Positions 43,246-52,318 are shown, numbered from the stretch's first letter. The stretch is 64,000 nt of DNA from Micavibrio sp. UBA1672 (GCA_002320665.1 DCKO01000041.1:40058-104057), one strand, 5' to 3'. Program-made: numbers and translations. The notes: generated by a model not told the origin, from the sequence alone.

Positions 43246-44334
43246 ATGGCGTTAGACCAGAATTCCAAAATTACAGAGCCTTTTACCCAATGTGCCGGAC
43301 ACGCGAATATAAATGCTATTGCCGAGACTTTGGGTCGCCATATTGGCGTGGTATCCAATGGTGATAATTCTGCTGATATGCGCAGCGGGACAGAGAGCCT
43401 TGCCGATATAATCCTGCGCCGCAAAGAAGAGACAGGCAAGCCCGTTGTTGTCATTACTGGTGAAGCGCATGCTGTTGGTTCACAGGTAATATTGCCACAA
43501 TTCCTGATGCAGGCTTTGCGGGAACGTGACCCGAGCATAAAAATCGGGCATGGGTTAGAGCGCTCGCATAACATGCTGGAGGGCGTGATTGCAGAAAAAG
43601 ACCCTGATGGCAACGCCCTGAAAAAGGCCTATCTTGAACATGGTCACCAGCAAGCCGCGCCCCTTACGCGGCATAATGTGATGGCCTATTGTGACACGCA
43701 TGATATTCCCGTTCATACGCTGGAGCTAAATAATGCTATTTCAATGGATGGTGATGGATATCTTGATCCTGATGATCCCGAGACAAAAGCCTTGATCAAT
43801 GAAGTAGACCCTGAATTGGCCGGCCAGAAGATTCCAGCCAGTGATGAAACTGGTATGGATGCAACAGAGATGCGCCTGCGCAATCACGGCATTGCCAATA
43901 ATATCGAGAAGAACATAGAAAACAGTGATATAGATGTCTATATCGTGCCATATGGGCTTGCCCATTTGATCGGGACATCAGCCCATGAAGATATTCCCGA
44001 ATTCCCGCCAGAGGACTCTCTGGGCGCTATTTTACAAGACCGGAATGTCGAGACGATCCTTGTTTATCCGAATGTGGCGTGGGCCAAAGATATTTTACCG
44101 AAGAATGCCAGTGACGCTGTGCTGGATAATATGATTGTACTCGATGGGCTTGGCAAAGATGTTTTTTGGCAAAACCCGAATAATTCCGATGAGGTTAATG
44201 CCTCTATCGGACAGCAAGAAGCCCTCTACCTTACCGAGCTAAACCACCAATCCGGTGGAACGCTGGAGCTTGCCGATAAGGTTCAAAAAATTGCCACGCA
44301 GGACTCTCCTGTGCCAGGATTAGAGGGCGTATGA
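43246..44334 (+). CDS. EreA/ChaN/TIKI-like fold protein, unknown substrate
   Basis: 362 aa soluble protein. VVVITGEAHAVGSQVILPQFL near residue 70 and the far C-terminal pattern MRLRNHGIANNIEKNI followed by DVYIVPYGLAHLIG recall the GE-x-H ... R-x2-x-N-I ... G-x-x-H layout of the EreA/ChaN/TraB superfamily (haem-binding ChaN, erythromycin esterase, TIKI proteases). The assignment is by motif only. Leader AGCGGGA lies 7 bases before the ATG. It is followed by a small gene 28 bases downstream. Confidence 0.55.
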   Translation: MALDQNSKITEPFTQCAGHANINAIAETLGRHIGVVSNGDNSADMRSGTESLADIILRRKEETGKPVVVITGEAHAVGSQVILPQFLMQALRERDPSIKIGHGLERSHNMLEGVIAEKDPDGNALKKAYLEHGHQQAAPLTRHNVMAYCDTHDIPVHTLELNNAISMDGDGYLDPDDPETKALINEVDPELAGQKIPASDETGMDATEMRLRNHGIANNIEKNIENSDIDVYIVPYGLAHLIGTSAHEDIPEFPPEDSLGAILQDRNVETILVYPNVAWAKDILPKNASDAVLDNMIVLDGLGKDVFWQNPNNSDEVNASIGQQEALYLTELNHQSGGTLELADKVQKIATQDSPVPGLEGV

Positions 44335-44362
44335 TAATAAAGAATAATTTAAGGGGTACATT

Positions 44363-44659
44363 ATGAAAGATATTAATAAGCCATTAGGGGAGACAAGTCT
44401 CTTGTCGACACTATCTGGGGTCATTAAAACAGGCCTTCAAGCTCTTAGAAATGAATGGAGAGCATGTCAGGCAAATTTTAACGATATCAAGCGTGAGCAC
44501 CAAGGCGAGCCACAAGAAAATATAGACAGAGCAAAAGAACTTGGCGGCGAAGATGCCAAGCCTGGTGTTTGGCTTCCGGCGGATGGAAGCCAGTCAAACA
44601 AAGATATTGTGACGCCTTATACAGATATAACGGATGATGATAAGAACCCCAGTTTATAG
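44363..44659 (+). CDS. Small unknown protein
   Basis: 98 aa, soluble, hydrophilic, rich in Asp, Lys and Asn towards the C-terminus (KPGVWLPADGSQSNKDIVTPYTDITDDDKNPSL). AAGGGG precedes the ATG. No family recognised. Follows the EreA/ChaN-like gene and overlaps the NUDIX-fusion gene tail to tail by 6 bases. Confidence 0.5.
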   Translation: MKDINKPLGETSLLSTLSGVIKTGLQALRNEWRACQANFNDIKREHQGEPQENIDRAKELGGEDAKPGVWLPADGSQSNKDIVTPYTDITDDDKNPSL

Positions 44660-47032
44660 TTTTTCTTCAGGACGACTATATAATTCTGCTGTTGATGGTG
44701 CATTATCATTAGATAATACTGTCTGAAGCTGCGCAATCATTCCAGCAGTGGCTCCTGTAATTTCCTCGCCATCATAATAAAAGCTGTGCAGATTAATGGT
44801 TTGACCATTGAACGTCTTCTGAACAATATTCGATGCATTATTGTCCATAAAAAACGCCTCCATCGGAACAGTCATAATACGCTCAACCTCATCAGGGTTA
44901 AGGATATAATCTATATCTTCACGGACGATACCAATGACAGGTGTCACATTAAAGCCTGAACGCACATGATAATCGGGTAACTGTCCGATAATAAAAACCT
45001 GCCTAGCATCCAAACCAATCTCTTCTGAAGATTCTCTGAGGGCCGTCATGGTCTTATTATGGTCTGTTTTATCCATTTTTCCACCTGGAAAAACCCATTC
45101 ACCCTTATGTCTGCGCATATGTTCCGGGCGTTTAGTTAAAAGAATATGTGGTTTGGAATTTTCATCCAGAATTACAGGTATCAAAACAGCAGCTTCGCGT
45201 AAGTGAGATGGATTAAAATTACTTTTTAATTCAGGTGTTAATGCAAAATCACCGATATACTCATCTGTTTCGGATTGATTTTTGAGACTGTCCCATAGGG
45301 TAGCAATAATTTTTGAAAGCTTTGCATCATTTCTTGAAATTGGTGTCAAATAATGATCGGGGTTCGTGTTAACATTCACTTCTACATTCATGATTAAATC
45401 TTCAGGCAATACACTGCTATCAGCTTCAAGCCTGCGGAATATTTCTTCATCAATTCCCAACTTATCAAACCAATTTTTGAAATACTGGTAAAGCTCATTG
45501 CTTGCTTCGTGTGTTTGACGGTGATAGTGCATGAAGTCTTTATAGTTTTGTATTTTGTCTGCCACGAGCATTTCATTTACTTCGCGCAACGGGCTGGCCG
45601 CTATATCTGTCATAACGTTTGGTATAAACCTGCGGGATCTAAGATATTCATTCGCAGCATTTCTATATTCCATTGCCAAAGCAACAATGCGCGGATCATG
45701 CTCACGAACCAAACGGAAATTTTCTGCAAGATCGTTATTATCCTGCAATACAGGATGTAGACAAAAGGCTTTGATTGCATCATCGGAAGATCCGATCAAT
45801 TGTAAAACCCTGACGCCTTCATGGATGTGGTTCATCAACGGCACGCCGCTCCTCTTGGCCGTTCTATCACCATAATGTTCTGAAATAGCTTGGTATTCTT
45901 TTGATTGGCGGTAACTATTATCGATAGCCATCTTATGATTTTCAACAATTGTCTCTATAGACTGATGAACGTCCAACTGATCAGAGGTTTTTACTTCATC
46001 CAGAGCCCCTGCAGTGCGCAGAAGATCAATAGCACGACGTGTTTTATTGGCAACCATGTTACGCATTACATTTTCAACAATTATTGGCAAAATATTGCCA
46101 TCTGGCCTGTCAATGCCTCTGGCTGTAATCACAGCCATATTATGGCGTGTCGGATCACTTACTGTTTTTTGCCTTGTCTCTCCCTGATCTGTTGTTTGAA
46201 GGAATGTAACCTGATCCGGCACATCCGCCCATAGTTTAACAGCATTACCGTCAATATGTTCGGTAGAAAACCCTTCGTGGCCAAAAGGTGGAACCTGTCT
46301 GAATTTATTAAAAGCGTCTGCCATTAAGTCGACAGAGCCTTCTATATAAACATTGCGGAACTTATTATGCGTGATATCTGTACGAACAACATTGCCAATT
46401 CCTAAAAAAGAAACTTGCCCCATCGCTTCGTGCCTCTCATCATCATTATATCCAAGAGAGCGCATTTTATCATCCAAGGCATTTTCCAGTTCTTTGCCCA
46501 GAGTTGTGCCTGAACTAAGCGCAAAAAAATTGACGTAGCCCAGATTTCTATTGAGTTCCGCCATGGGCAGTTTTTTACCGCCTGTGGAGACTAGGTCTGT
46601 AAAGATAGCATCTACGATTTCTTCGGCTTGCTCTGAATAGAACTCATTGGGATTATCATTTAATGCATATAAATTTTTTAGGTTTTCTTCTGGATTTCTG
46701 GTCGAAATACCAAGATACCTGACTGTAGACGAATGTCCTGCGGACGGGTCCAGTATAGCATCATCACCCAAAATACCCTTGGTGATTTTAAGAAAACGAG
46801 AGATCAACTTTTCATCCGCTCCACCGTAAGTATCAGGATGCAGATCTGAAAATTCGGAAACTTTTTGGACGAAATCTTTCATGTGTCCAGAATTACGCAT
46901 ATCCTCAGGAACAGCATCCGTTGTCACAATTACACCTGGCAGTGCGATAATCACAGGCGACGAGATTGCAAAGCTGCCCTTTGCTATTTCTTCGCACTGC
47001 CCATTTTCTGAATTTGTTTCCCATATTTTCAT
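44654..47032 (-). CDS. Large fusion: unknown N-domain, degenerate HD-like segment, NUDIX domain
   Basis: 792 aa. Residues 1-350 are unrecognised. Residues about 385-505 follow the RelA/SpoT-type HD pattern: KRSGVPLMNHIHEG (His402), FCLHPVLQDN where SpoT has LHDxxED, and MLVADKIQNYKDF where SpoT has LADRxxN. The Asp of the HD pair is Pro427, so the site is probably impaired. Residues 610-770 are a NUDIX domain of the CoA-pyrophosphatase (NudL) type: ILLTKRPEHMRRHKGEW, FPGGKMDKTDHNK and TALRESSEEIGLD. The combination suggests nucleotide or alarmone turnover, but this is inference. Transcription probably starts at or next to the ATG (see promoter 47038-47066). Confidence 0.7.
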   Translation of the reverse strand: MKIWETNSENGQCEEIAKGSFAISSPVIIALPGVIVTTDAVPEDMRNSGHMKDFVQKVSEFSDLHPDTYGGADEKLISRFLKITKGILGDDAILDPSAGHSSTVRYLGISTRNPEENLKNLYALNDNPNEFYSEQAEEIVDAIFTDLVSTGGKKLPMAELNRNLGYVNFFALSSGTTLGKELENALDDKMRSLGYNDDERHEAMGQVSFLGIGNVVRTDITHNKFRNVYIEGSVDLMADAFNKFRQVPPFGHEGFSTEHIDGNAVKLWADVPDQVTFLQTTDQGETRQKTVSDPTRHNMAVITARGIDRPDGNILPIIVENVMRNMVANKTRRAIDLLRTAGALDEVKTSDQLDVHQSIETIVENHKMAIDNSYRQSKEYQAISEHYGDRTAKRSGVPLMNHIHEGVRVLQLIGSSDDAIKAFCLHPVLQDNNDLAENFRLVREHDPRIVALAMEYRNAANEYLRSRRFIPNVMTDIAASPLREVNEMLVADKIQNYKDFMHYHRQTHEASNELYQYFKNWFDKLGIDEEIFRRLEADSSVLPEDLIMNVEVNVNTNPDHYLTPISRNDAKLSKIIATLWDSLKNQSETDEYIGDFALTPELKSNFNPSHLREAAVLIPVILDENSKPHILLTKRPEHMRRHKGEWVFPGGKMDKTDHNKTMTALRESSEEIGLDARQVFIIGQLPDYHVRSGFNVTPVIGIVREDIDYILNPDEVERIMTVPMEAFFMDNNASNIVQKTFNGQTINLHSFYYDGEEITGATAGMIAQLQTVLSNDNAPSTAELYSRPEEKL

Positions 47033-47037
47033 AAGTT

Positions 47038-47066
47038 TTTATAGCAAACACGTTGAGTTCAGGCAA
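47038..47066 (-). promoter_or_regulatory. Promoter giving a probable leaderless mRNA
   Basis: On the minus strand: -35 TTGCCT (47061-47066), 17-base spacer, -10 TATAAA (47038-47043). The ATG of the NUDIX-fusion gene (47032-47030) begins five bases after the -10, where transcription itself would start. Confidence 0.55.
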
Positions 47067-47145
47067 TTATTTTAAATTATCAATAGATATTGCTCCTTTA
47101 TCGGAGTAGCCCCAAATTTTCGACTTGGATTTAACGGCTTCTGTC

Positions 47146-48867
47146 CTAATGAAGCGTAATTTCAGGTATTTCCTGCTCTGCGACGGGTTCGTGGTTATTC
47201 TGGCTTGCGCTTTCGGGGATAAAAACCTTTGGATACGTACCATCGGGCAGTTTTTTGGGCACTCTTGAAATCATCCAGCTTCCTTTATCCGCATCGGGAT
47301 TAAGAGTTTTCTGTAAAGTCTTAAGCTCATCATTTTCAGAATTAAGGTCTTCGGGCATTAAAATAAAATTATGCGTATGATTTGTACCACCATGCTCGCG
47401 ATCTATAATGTGCTCGATATTCCAGCCGCAATTTTCGGGTAACTTTCCTGTTTCTGACATAGCCGTAATATCATCATCTGAAAAACCAACCGCTTTTAGT
47501 TTATCACTTTCATTCACTGCCAGATCTTTTATGAAAGCACGTTTCGGGCCGTCACCACCTTCGGGTATCCATTTGGCCTTGAATTGCGACTGACGCATTT
47601 TTCTGATTGCTTCGCTCTCTTGGTAATGGTGAATAATTGTTGTTTCAAGATTATCTGGTGATTGCGAGAGAATTTCGGTAATTCGTTCAAAGGCTCTCTG
47701 GCTTTTCCGGTTTTTAGTGCCTAAGGCTTCCAAACTCTCTAAGACGTCTTCTTCCTGAGGCATAGGAAATGAGATATCTAAAAGCTCTTCTAAAACTCTT
47801 TGCGCGCTATTTTTATATTCTTCCTCATACTGATCTTGTGAAAAATCGCCCGGAACAATCATTATACTAGCTGTATGCAAAGCTACGTTATCGCATAAGT
47901 ATTTTAGCTTTGCCGAGAGTTCGGCGGAATTTATTAATTTGCTTTCATTATGATCTGCATAATGTTTTGCCAATCCATAAAGACGTTGAGGGGATAGGGA
48001 ATAACCTTCTTGCGCTAATTCCTGTACAGCCATCCAATCAGTATTGAATCTGTCTGTCAAAAATTTTTGAGGTAAATCATTTCTACTTTCCCGCAGATGT
48101 AAAAAAAGTTTTACGGTAGCATCAACAACATTTTCACCATCCTCTATGGATAGGTACTCTTTATCATCAAAACCCTTGCCCTCCTCATCTATATTAAAGG
48201 CACCTTGGGAAACCAGATACGCCATGCAACAAAGTTCCAGTTCTTCCACGGTTTTGGGTCCTTCAGTAACCTCAAACCATGATCGTACAAATTCTTCGCC
48301 ATATTCATTATCTGTAGCTGTAAAGCCTGAAGATATTTCCTGACCGATAAAACTTAGTACCCCACTGGTAAGCTCATTATAATTATTGGTTCTATTCACC
48401 AACCCTTCGATTTGATCTGTAAAACGCCTGAGGTTAAAAGGCTCTTCATTTTCTGGTGTGTCTAAAAATTTTTGCTGGAAAGTCTCGGTTTTCTTGCTAT
48501 AGCTCATTAATATTCCAGCAGCAGATTCAAGGCTTTCGTCTGTTCTATTGCTGTTTTTGATAGAATAGCTTGTTACAGCCTTAGCTATATCCTGCAGCAT
48601 CGGGATATCTCTTTGTAATACGTTTATATATTGGTCTTGTCCTTCATGTATCGCCATATCTGATTCATATATGTGAGATAACAGCACATTAAGAGCAGCC
48701 GCATCCATTAGCGTTTTATATCCAAATGCGAGATCTTTATTTTGCGATGCAGATTTTGCTATTAGACGTTGCAGCTTCATATTTTCTTGAGCTAAATCCA
48801 TAGGACTCGCATCAGAAACAGGTGGCTCAAACCACAGCTTTAACTTTTCCTTTAAGCTATCAGACAT
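47146..48867 (-). CDS. HNH-nuclease-tailed large protein (toxin/effector-like)
   Basis: 573 aa. Residues 1-430 are acidic and helical without a known domain. The C-terminal part has an HNH/His-Me-finger pattern: ITAMSETGKLPENCGWNIEHIIDREHGGTNHTHNFILMPEDLNS-type sequence with His486, the GGTN turn (494-497? approx.), Asn500 and Asn509, as in the nuclease tails of polymorphic toxins. Zinc-binding cysteines of classical HNH enzymes are lacking. No signal peptide. Upstream are a TTGTAT-N18-TATAAA promoter and an AAAGCGGGA motif almost touching the ATG. It is the first of two minus-strand genes between hisA and hisF islands; no obvious immunity gene is adjacent. Confidence 0.65.
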   Translation of the reverse strand: MSDSLKEKLKLWFEPPVSDASPMDLAQENMKLQRLIAKSASQNKDLAFGYKTLMDAAALNVLLSHIYESDMAIHEGQDQYINVLQRDIPMLQDIAKAVTSYSIKNSNRTDESLESAAGILMSYSKKTETFQQKFLDTPENEEPFNLRRFTDQIEGLVNRTNNYNELTSGVLSFIGQEISSGFTATDNEYGEEFVRSWFEVTEGPKTVEELELCCMAYLVSQGAFNIDEEGKGFDDKEYLSIEDGENVVDATVKLFLHLRESRNDLPQKFLTDRFNTDWMAVQELAQEGYSLSPQRLYGLAKHYADHNESKLINSAELSAKLKYLCDNVALHTASIMIVPGDFSQDQYEEEYKNSAQRVLEELLDISFPMPQEEDVLESLEALGTKNRKSQRAFERITEILSQSPDNLETTIIHHYQESEAIRKMRQSQFKAKWIPEGGDGPKRAFIKDLAVNESDKLKAVGFSDDDITAMSETGKLPENCGWNIEHIIDREHGGTNHTHNFILMPEDLNSENDELKTLQKTLNPDADKGSWMISRVPKKLPDGTYPKVFIPESASQNNHEPVAEQEIPEITLH

Positions 48868-48895
48868 TTCCCGCTTTACCTTATTATTTTAGGCC

Positions 48896-48925
48896 TTTAT
48901 ACAATATCACGATACCATAATACAA
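48896..48925 (-). promoter_or_regulatory. Promoter of the HNH-tailed gene
   Basis: On the minus strand: -35 TTGTAT (48920-48925), 18-base spacer, -10 TATAAA (48896-48901), 28 bases before the ATG at 48867. The region is shared with the start of the divergent hisF. Confidence 0.5.
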
Positions 48926-48937
48926 GATTTTAAAGAA

Positions 48938-49702
48938 ATGCTGAAAACCCGAATAATACCTTGCCTTGATGTTGATAATGGCCGCGTGGTCAAGGGCGTG
49001 AATTTTGTCGATATAGTTGATGCCGGTGATCCGGTCGAGCAAGCCAAGCTCTATGATGAACAGGGCGCGGATGAGCTTTGTTTTCTGGATATCACAGCCA
49101 CGCATGAGGGGCGTGATACGATTATTCATATGGTCGAGAAAGTCGCCGAGGAAGTCTTTATTCCCTTAACGGTGGGCGGCGGGATCAGTGAAATCTCCCA
49201 TATCAGGAATTTACTCAATGCCGGAACGGATAAGGTTTCGATTAACTCGGCCGCCGTCAAGAACCCAGACTTCGTGCGAGAGGCCGCCGATAAATGCGGC
49301 AGCCAATGCATTGTGGTGGCGATTGATGCCAAGGCCAAGGAAGATGGCAGTGAGGGATGGGAGATCTTTACGCATGGCGGGCGCAAGGGCACAGGCATTG
49401 ATGCTGTCGAATGGGCGATCAAGATGCAGGATTATGGCGCAGGGGAAATCTTGCTGACCTCGATGGATCGTGACGGCACGAAGGCGGGATTTAATCTACC
49501 GCTTACTCGCGCGGTCTCCGATGCGGTGCGCATTCCGGTGATTGCGTCTGGCGGGGTTGGGACACTGGATCATCTGGTTGATGGTGTTAAAGAAGGACAT
49601 GCCTCGGCAGTGCTGGCGGCGTCTATCTTCCATTTCGGAGAATACACTATACAAGAAGCCAAACAGGCCATGCAAAAATCAGGCATTCCGGTACGGCTGT
49701 AG
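48938..49702 (+). CDS. hisF: Imidazole glycerol phosphate synthase cyclase subunit
   Basis: TIM-barrel cyclase partner of His[19 protein letters not shown] carries the first catalytic Asp and [16 protein letters not shown] the second; VGGGIS and [10 protein letters not shown] are the phosphate loops. 254 aa is normal. It is followed by hisE after 94 bases and preceded by accessory genes instead of hisA. Confidence 0.97.
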   Translation: MLKTRIIPCLDVDNGRVVKGVNFVDIVDAGDPVEQAKLYDEQGADELCFLDITATHEGRDTIIHMVEKVAEEVFIPLTVGGGISEISHIRNLLNAGTDKVSINSAAVKNPDFVREAADKCGSQCIVVAIDAKAKEDGSEGWEIFTHGGRKGTGIDAVEWAIKMQDYGAGEILLTSMDRDGTKAGFNLPLTRAVSDAVRIPVIASGGVGTLDHLVDGVKEGHASAVLAASIFHFGEYTIQEAKQAMQKSGIPVRL

Positions 49703-49796
49703 TGCTCCTTGTTCTTTTTGCAAAGAAATCTCTTGCCTGCCCTTTCTTCTTTTTCTACTGTGGCGGCATTATTCCCCTAAGTCCAAAGGCATAGAT

Positions 49797-50156
49797 ATGA
49801 GCACAAATATCATCGAGAAGCTTTATGAAATTCTAAAACAGCGCAAAGGTGCGGATGCCAAGGAATCCTACACGGCGAGCCTCTATGCAGAAGGCAGCGA
49901 AAAAATCGCCGAGAAAGTTCTTGAAGAAGCTCAGGAATTTGTTGATGAGGCATTTTTGCTGGATAACACACCTAATGACCAGGTCGTCCAGCGTAATATT
50001 CGCGCGGAATGTGCCGATTTGATCTTTCACATGCTTGTGATGCTCGCGCATCATGATGTGCCGCCCGAAGATGTTTTTGCTGTGCTTGAAGAGCGTTTCG
50101 GCATTTCCGGCTATGAGGCAAAAACAAAGCCTGAAGCGATCGTGATTAAAGAATAG
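49797..50156 (+). CDS. hisE: Phosphoribosyl-ATP pyrophosphatase
   Basis: 119 aa alpha-helical MazG-like pyrophosphatase for the second step of histidine synthesis. The metal-binding helix pattern is SYTASLYAEGSEKIAEKVLEEAQEFVDEAF followed by ECADLIFHMLVML. I chose the ATG at 49797; open sequence upstream runs through hisF in another frame and is not coding. It follows hisF as in other alphaproteobacteria and overlaps the convergent 95-residue gene by 11 bases. Confidence 0.94.
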   Translation: MSTNIIEKLYEILKQRKGADAKESYTASLYAEGSEKIAEKVLEEAQEFVDEAFLLDNTPNDQVVQRNIRAECADLIFHMLVMLAHHDVPPEDVFAVLEERFGISGYEAKTKPEAIVIKE

Positions 50157-50433
50157 GCAAAGGTTTAGCACTCACCCTGTCGGGTGTTGCAGTTACCATC
50201 ATATTCTCAAGATTTTGTGAAAAAGTGTAGCTGCTCTTGTGCTTCTTTAGAAAATCAAGGTTAACAGAACCTGACACGATTTCAGGATTAATAAAATGGA
50301 ATCTGGTATCCCCGAATTCAATATTGAATTCGGGGTCTTCAAATTGCTCTGAGGGGACTAAATCCGAATGATTTTCATCTCCGACATAAACGACGGCATT
50401 TCGAAAATCACCGATGAGATAAACATCATCCAT
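50146..50433 (-). CDS. Small unknown protein next to parB
   Basis: 95 aa, soluble and acidic, predicted beta-rich (DVYLIGDFRNAVVYVGDENH; FGDTRFHFINPEIVSGSVNLDF). The leader contains AAGGG before the ATG. No family recognised. It lies 17 bases from the parB stop on the same strand and could be read from the parAB transcript. Confidence 0.5.
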   Translation of the reverse strand: MDDVYLIGDFRNAVVYVGDENHSDLVPSEQFEDPEFNIEFGDTRFHFINPEIVSGSVNLDFLKKHKSSYTFSQNLENMMVTATPDRVSAKPLPIL

Positions 50434-50450
50434 TGGTAATATACCCTTAA

Positions 50451-51389
50451 TTAACCACTCAACTTACTACCTGGATAATGGGCAAGGCGGTGGAGCAGAT
50501 CATCAAGCTGATCGAGAGATTTGAACTCGACTGCAAGCTTGCCGCTTTTGCCGTCTTTTGTATCAATCTCGACGCGCATTCCAAGAGAATTACTGATGTC
50601 GTTTTCAAGCGCGATGGTATCGGCGTCTTTCTGCACGGCTGGAGAGGCTGCACGCGGGCGTTTTTCCTGCTTCACGCCTTTACGGTCAGCTGCAAGCTTT
50701 TCAGTCTGGCGCACGGTTAAACCTTTCAGGACGACTTGCTTGGCTAGTGCGCTCGGGTCTTCTGCTGTGATCAAGGCTCTAGCATGGCCCATAGATAGCT
50801 CACCGCCGCCAATATAGGCCTGTACATCCATTGGCAGGACCAAAAGGCGTGTCATATTCGAGATATGAGAGCGGCTCTTCCCGATAGATTTCGCCAGCTG
50901 TTCTTTACTTTGCTTGAACTCCTCCAGCAAGCACTGATAGCCTTTGGCTTCTTCGATAGGGTCAAGGTCTTCGCGTTGCAGGTTTTCGATCAAAGCGATT
51001 TTATAGGCTTCCAGATCGTCAATTTCCAGCACGATTACCGGAACCTCATGAAGCTGGGCGCGCTGCGCTGCCTGCCAGCGGCGTTCACCGGCGATGATCT
51101 CATAAAATTCGGACCCATCAGGGACCTTACGCACCAAGAGGGGCTGAAGGATACCATGCTCGCGGATCGAAAGTGCAAGCTCGTCCAAGGATTGATCATT
51201 AAAGATCCGTCGTGGCTGCGCCGTACTGGGGCAAAGAACCTCGACACCCATTTTAAAGGGCTTTCGAGAGCTGCCTTCTGCTGTGGCTTCCTCAACGATT
51301 TTCTTTTCGACATCTGCGCTCAGGCTTGTGTTTTCCTCGTCGGAAAATAAAGCATTCAGACCGCGGCCTAATCCTTGGGGTTTCGACAT
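50451..51389 (-). CDS. parB: Chromosome-partitioning CTPase ParB
   Basis: ParB binds parS and slides as a CTP-dependent clamp. It has the N-terminal KPQGLGRGLNALFSDEEN, the P-loop-like GERRWQAAQRA motif (CTP-binding box), and the HTH region SKEQLAKSIGKSRSHISNMTRLL, then a C-terminal dimerisation part. I prefer the ATG at 51389, which gives the standard MSKPQGLGRGL start and has GAGGAA 8 bases upstream; a second ATG at 51440 overlaps the parA stop (TAATG) and would add 17 acidic residues. Three target sites (parS) are in the window. Confidence 0.95.
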   Translation of the reverse strand: MSKPQGLGRGLNALFSDEENTSLSADVEKKIVEEATAEGSSRKPFKMGVEVLCPSTAQPRRIFNDQSLDELALSIREHGILQPLLVRKVPDGSEFYEIIAGERRWQAAQRAQLHEVPVIVLEIDDLEAYKIALIENLQREDLDPIEEAKGYQCLLEEFKQSKEQLAKSIGKSRSHISNMTRLLVLPMDVQAYIGGGELSMGHARALITAEDPSALAKQVVLKGLTVRQTEKLAADRKGVKQEKRPRAASPAVQKDADTIALENDISNSLGMRVEIDTKDGKSGKLAVEFKSLDQLDDLLHRLAHYPGSKLSG

Positions 51390-51439
51390 GGCTTGTTCCT
51401 CTTCTTCGTTCTTATTTGTGCCTAAATCAAAGTTACTCA

Positions 51440-52243
51440 TTATGCTACTTTCTGTTGGTTGTAAATTGTTTTTTCGCGCCCTATGACCTCGCGAGCCAGC
51501 CTTATATAGGCCTGCGATCCGACGCAATTCATATCATAGATAATCCCTGGCAAGCCGTAAGATGGTGCCTCGGAGAGCCTTACATTTCTGGGGATTGTTG
51601 TTTTATAAACCTTATCGCCGTAATACTCGCGTACGTCTTCCTCGACCAGTCTGGTAATGCGGTTACGCTTATCGAACATGGTCAGCAAAATGCCGTGAAT
51701 ATTGAGTTGCGGGTTAAAGTGTTTTTGTACCAATCCAATTGTTTTTGTCAGTTGGCTTAAGCCCTCCAGCGCGTAAAATTCGCATTGCAGGGGTACGATT
51801 AGGGAATGCGCTGCCACCAAGGAATTCAAGGTCAGGAAGTTCAGGGAAGGCGGGCAATCAATAATCACATAATCATATTCCATATCCTCGAAAAGCGCTT
51901 GCTTTAAGCGGTGCTCACGATGCTTGGCAGTGACCAGTTCGACTTCCGCGCCGGATAGATGCACTGATGAGGGCACAATCGAGAGCCTTGGCACTTTGGT
52001 CTTCATGGCAACCTGAGAGGCTTTCCCGCCATCAAAAAGCAAATCATAAACGCTTTTGCGAATATCGGCGCGCTGTATGCCCAGACCTGTCGTCGCATTG
52101 CCTTGCGGGTCCATATCGACCAGCAAGACGCGTTGCTTTACGGCGGCGAGTGACGTTGCCAGATTGACCGCTGTCGTGGTTTTTCCGACCCCGCCCTTCT
52201 GATTTGCAACGGCGAGAATTCTAGGTGATTTTGATGCTAACAT
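51440..52243 (-). CDS. parA: Chromosome-partitioning ATPase ParA
   Basis: Deviant Walker-type ATPase that drives segregation with ParB. RILAVANQKGGVGKTTTAVNLATSLA holds the KGGVGKTT motif, DMDPQGNATTGLG and IIDCPPSLNFLTLNSL follow, and FALDKRNRITRLVEEDV is family-typical. The ATG at 52243 yields 267 aa; a TTG at 52285 adds a basic extension and is less likely. It lies between rsmG and parB in the conserved mnmG-rsmG-parA-parB order. Confidence 0.96.
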   Translation of the reverse strand: MLASKSPRILAVANQKGGVGKTTTAVNLATSLAAVKQRVLLVDMDPQGNATTGLGIQRADIRKSVYDLLFDGGKASQVAMKTKVPRLSIVPSSVHLSGAEVELVTAKHREHRLKQALFEDMEYDYVIIDCPPSLNFLTLNSLVAAHSLIVPLQCEFYALEGLSQLTKTIGLVQKHFNPQLNIHGILLTMFDKRNRITRLVEEDVREYYGDKVYKTTIPRNVRLSEAPSYGLPGIIYDMNCVGSQAYIRLAREVIGREKTIYNQQKVA

Positions 52244-52318
52244 TGGATGAGACTTCTTTTGATGAATTCTTGAAAAAAGACGCAATTTTCCTGTTTATGA
52301 GGGCATGGTACAAAGATT

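Noticed and set aside
42849..43613. Long open frame antisense to the HAD and EreA/ChaN-like genes
   Set aside because: It crosses the intergenic gap and both real genes; no ribosome site or recognisable protein features.
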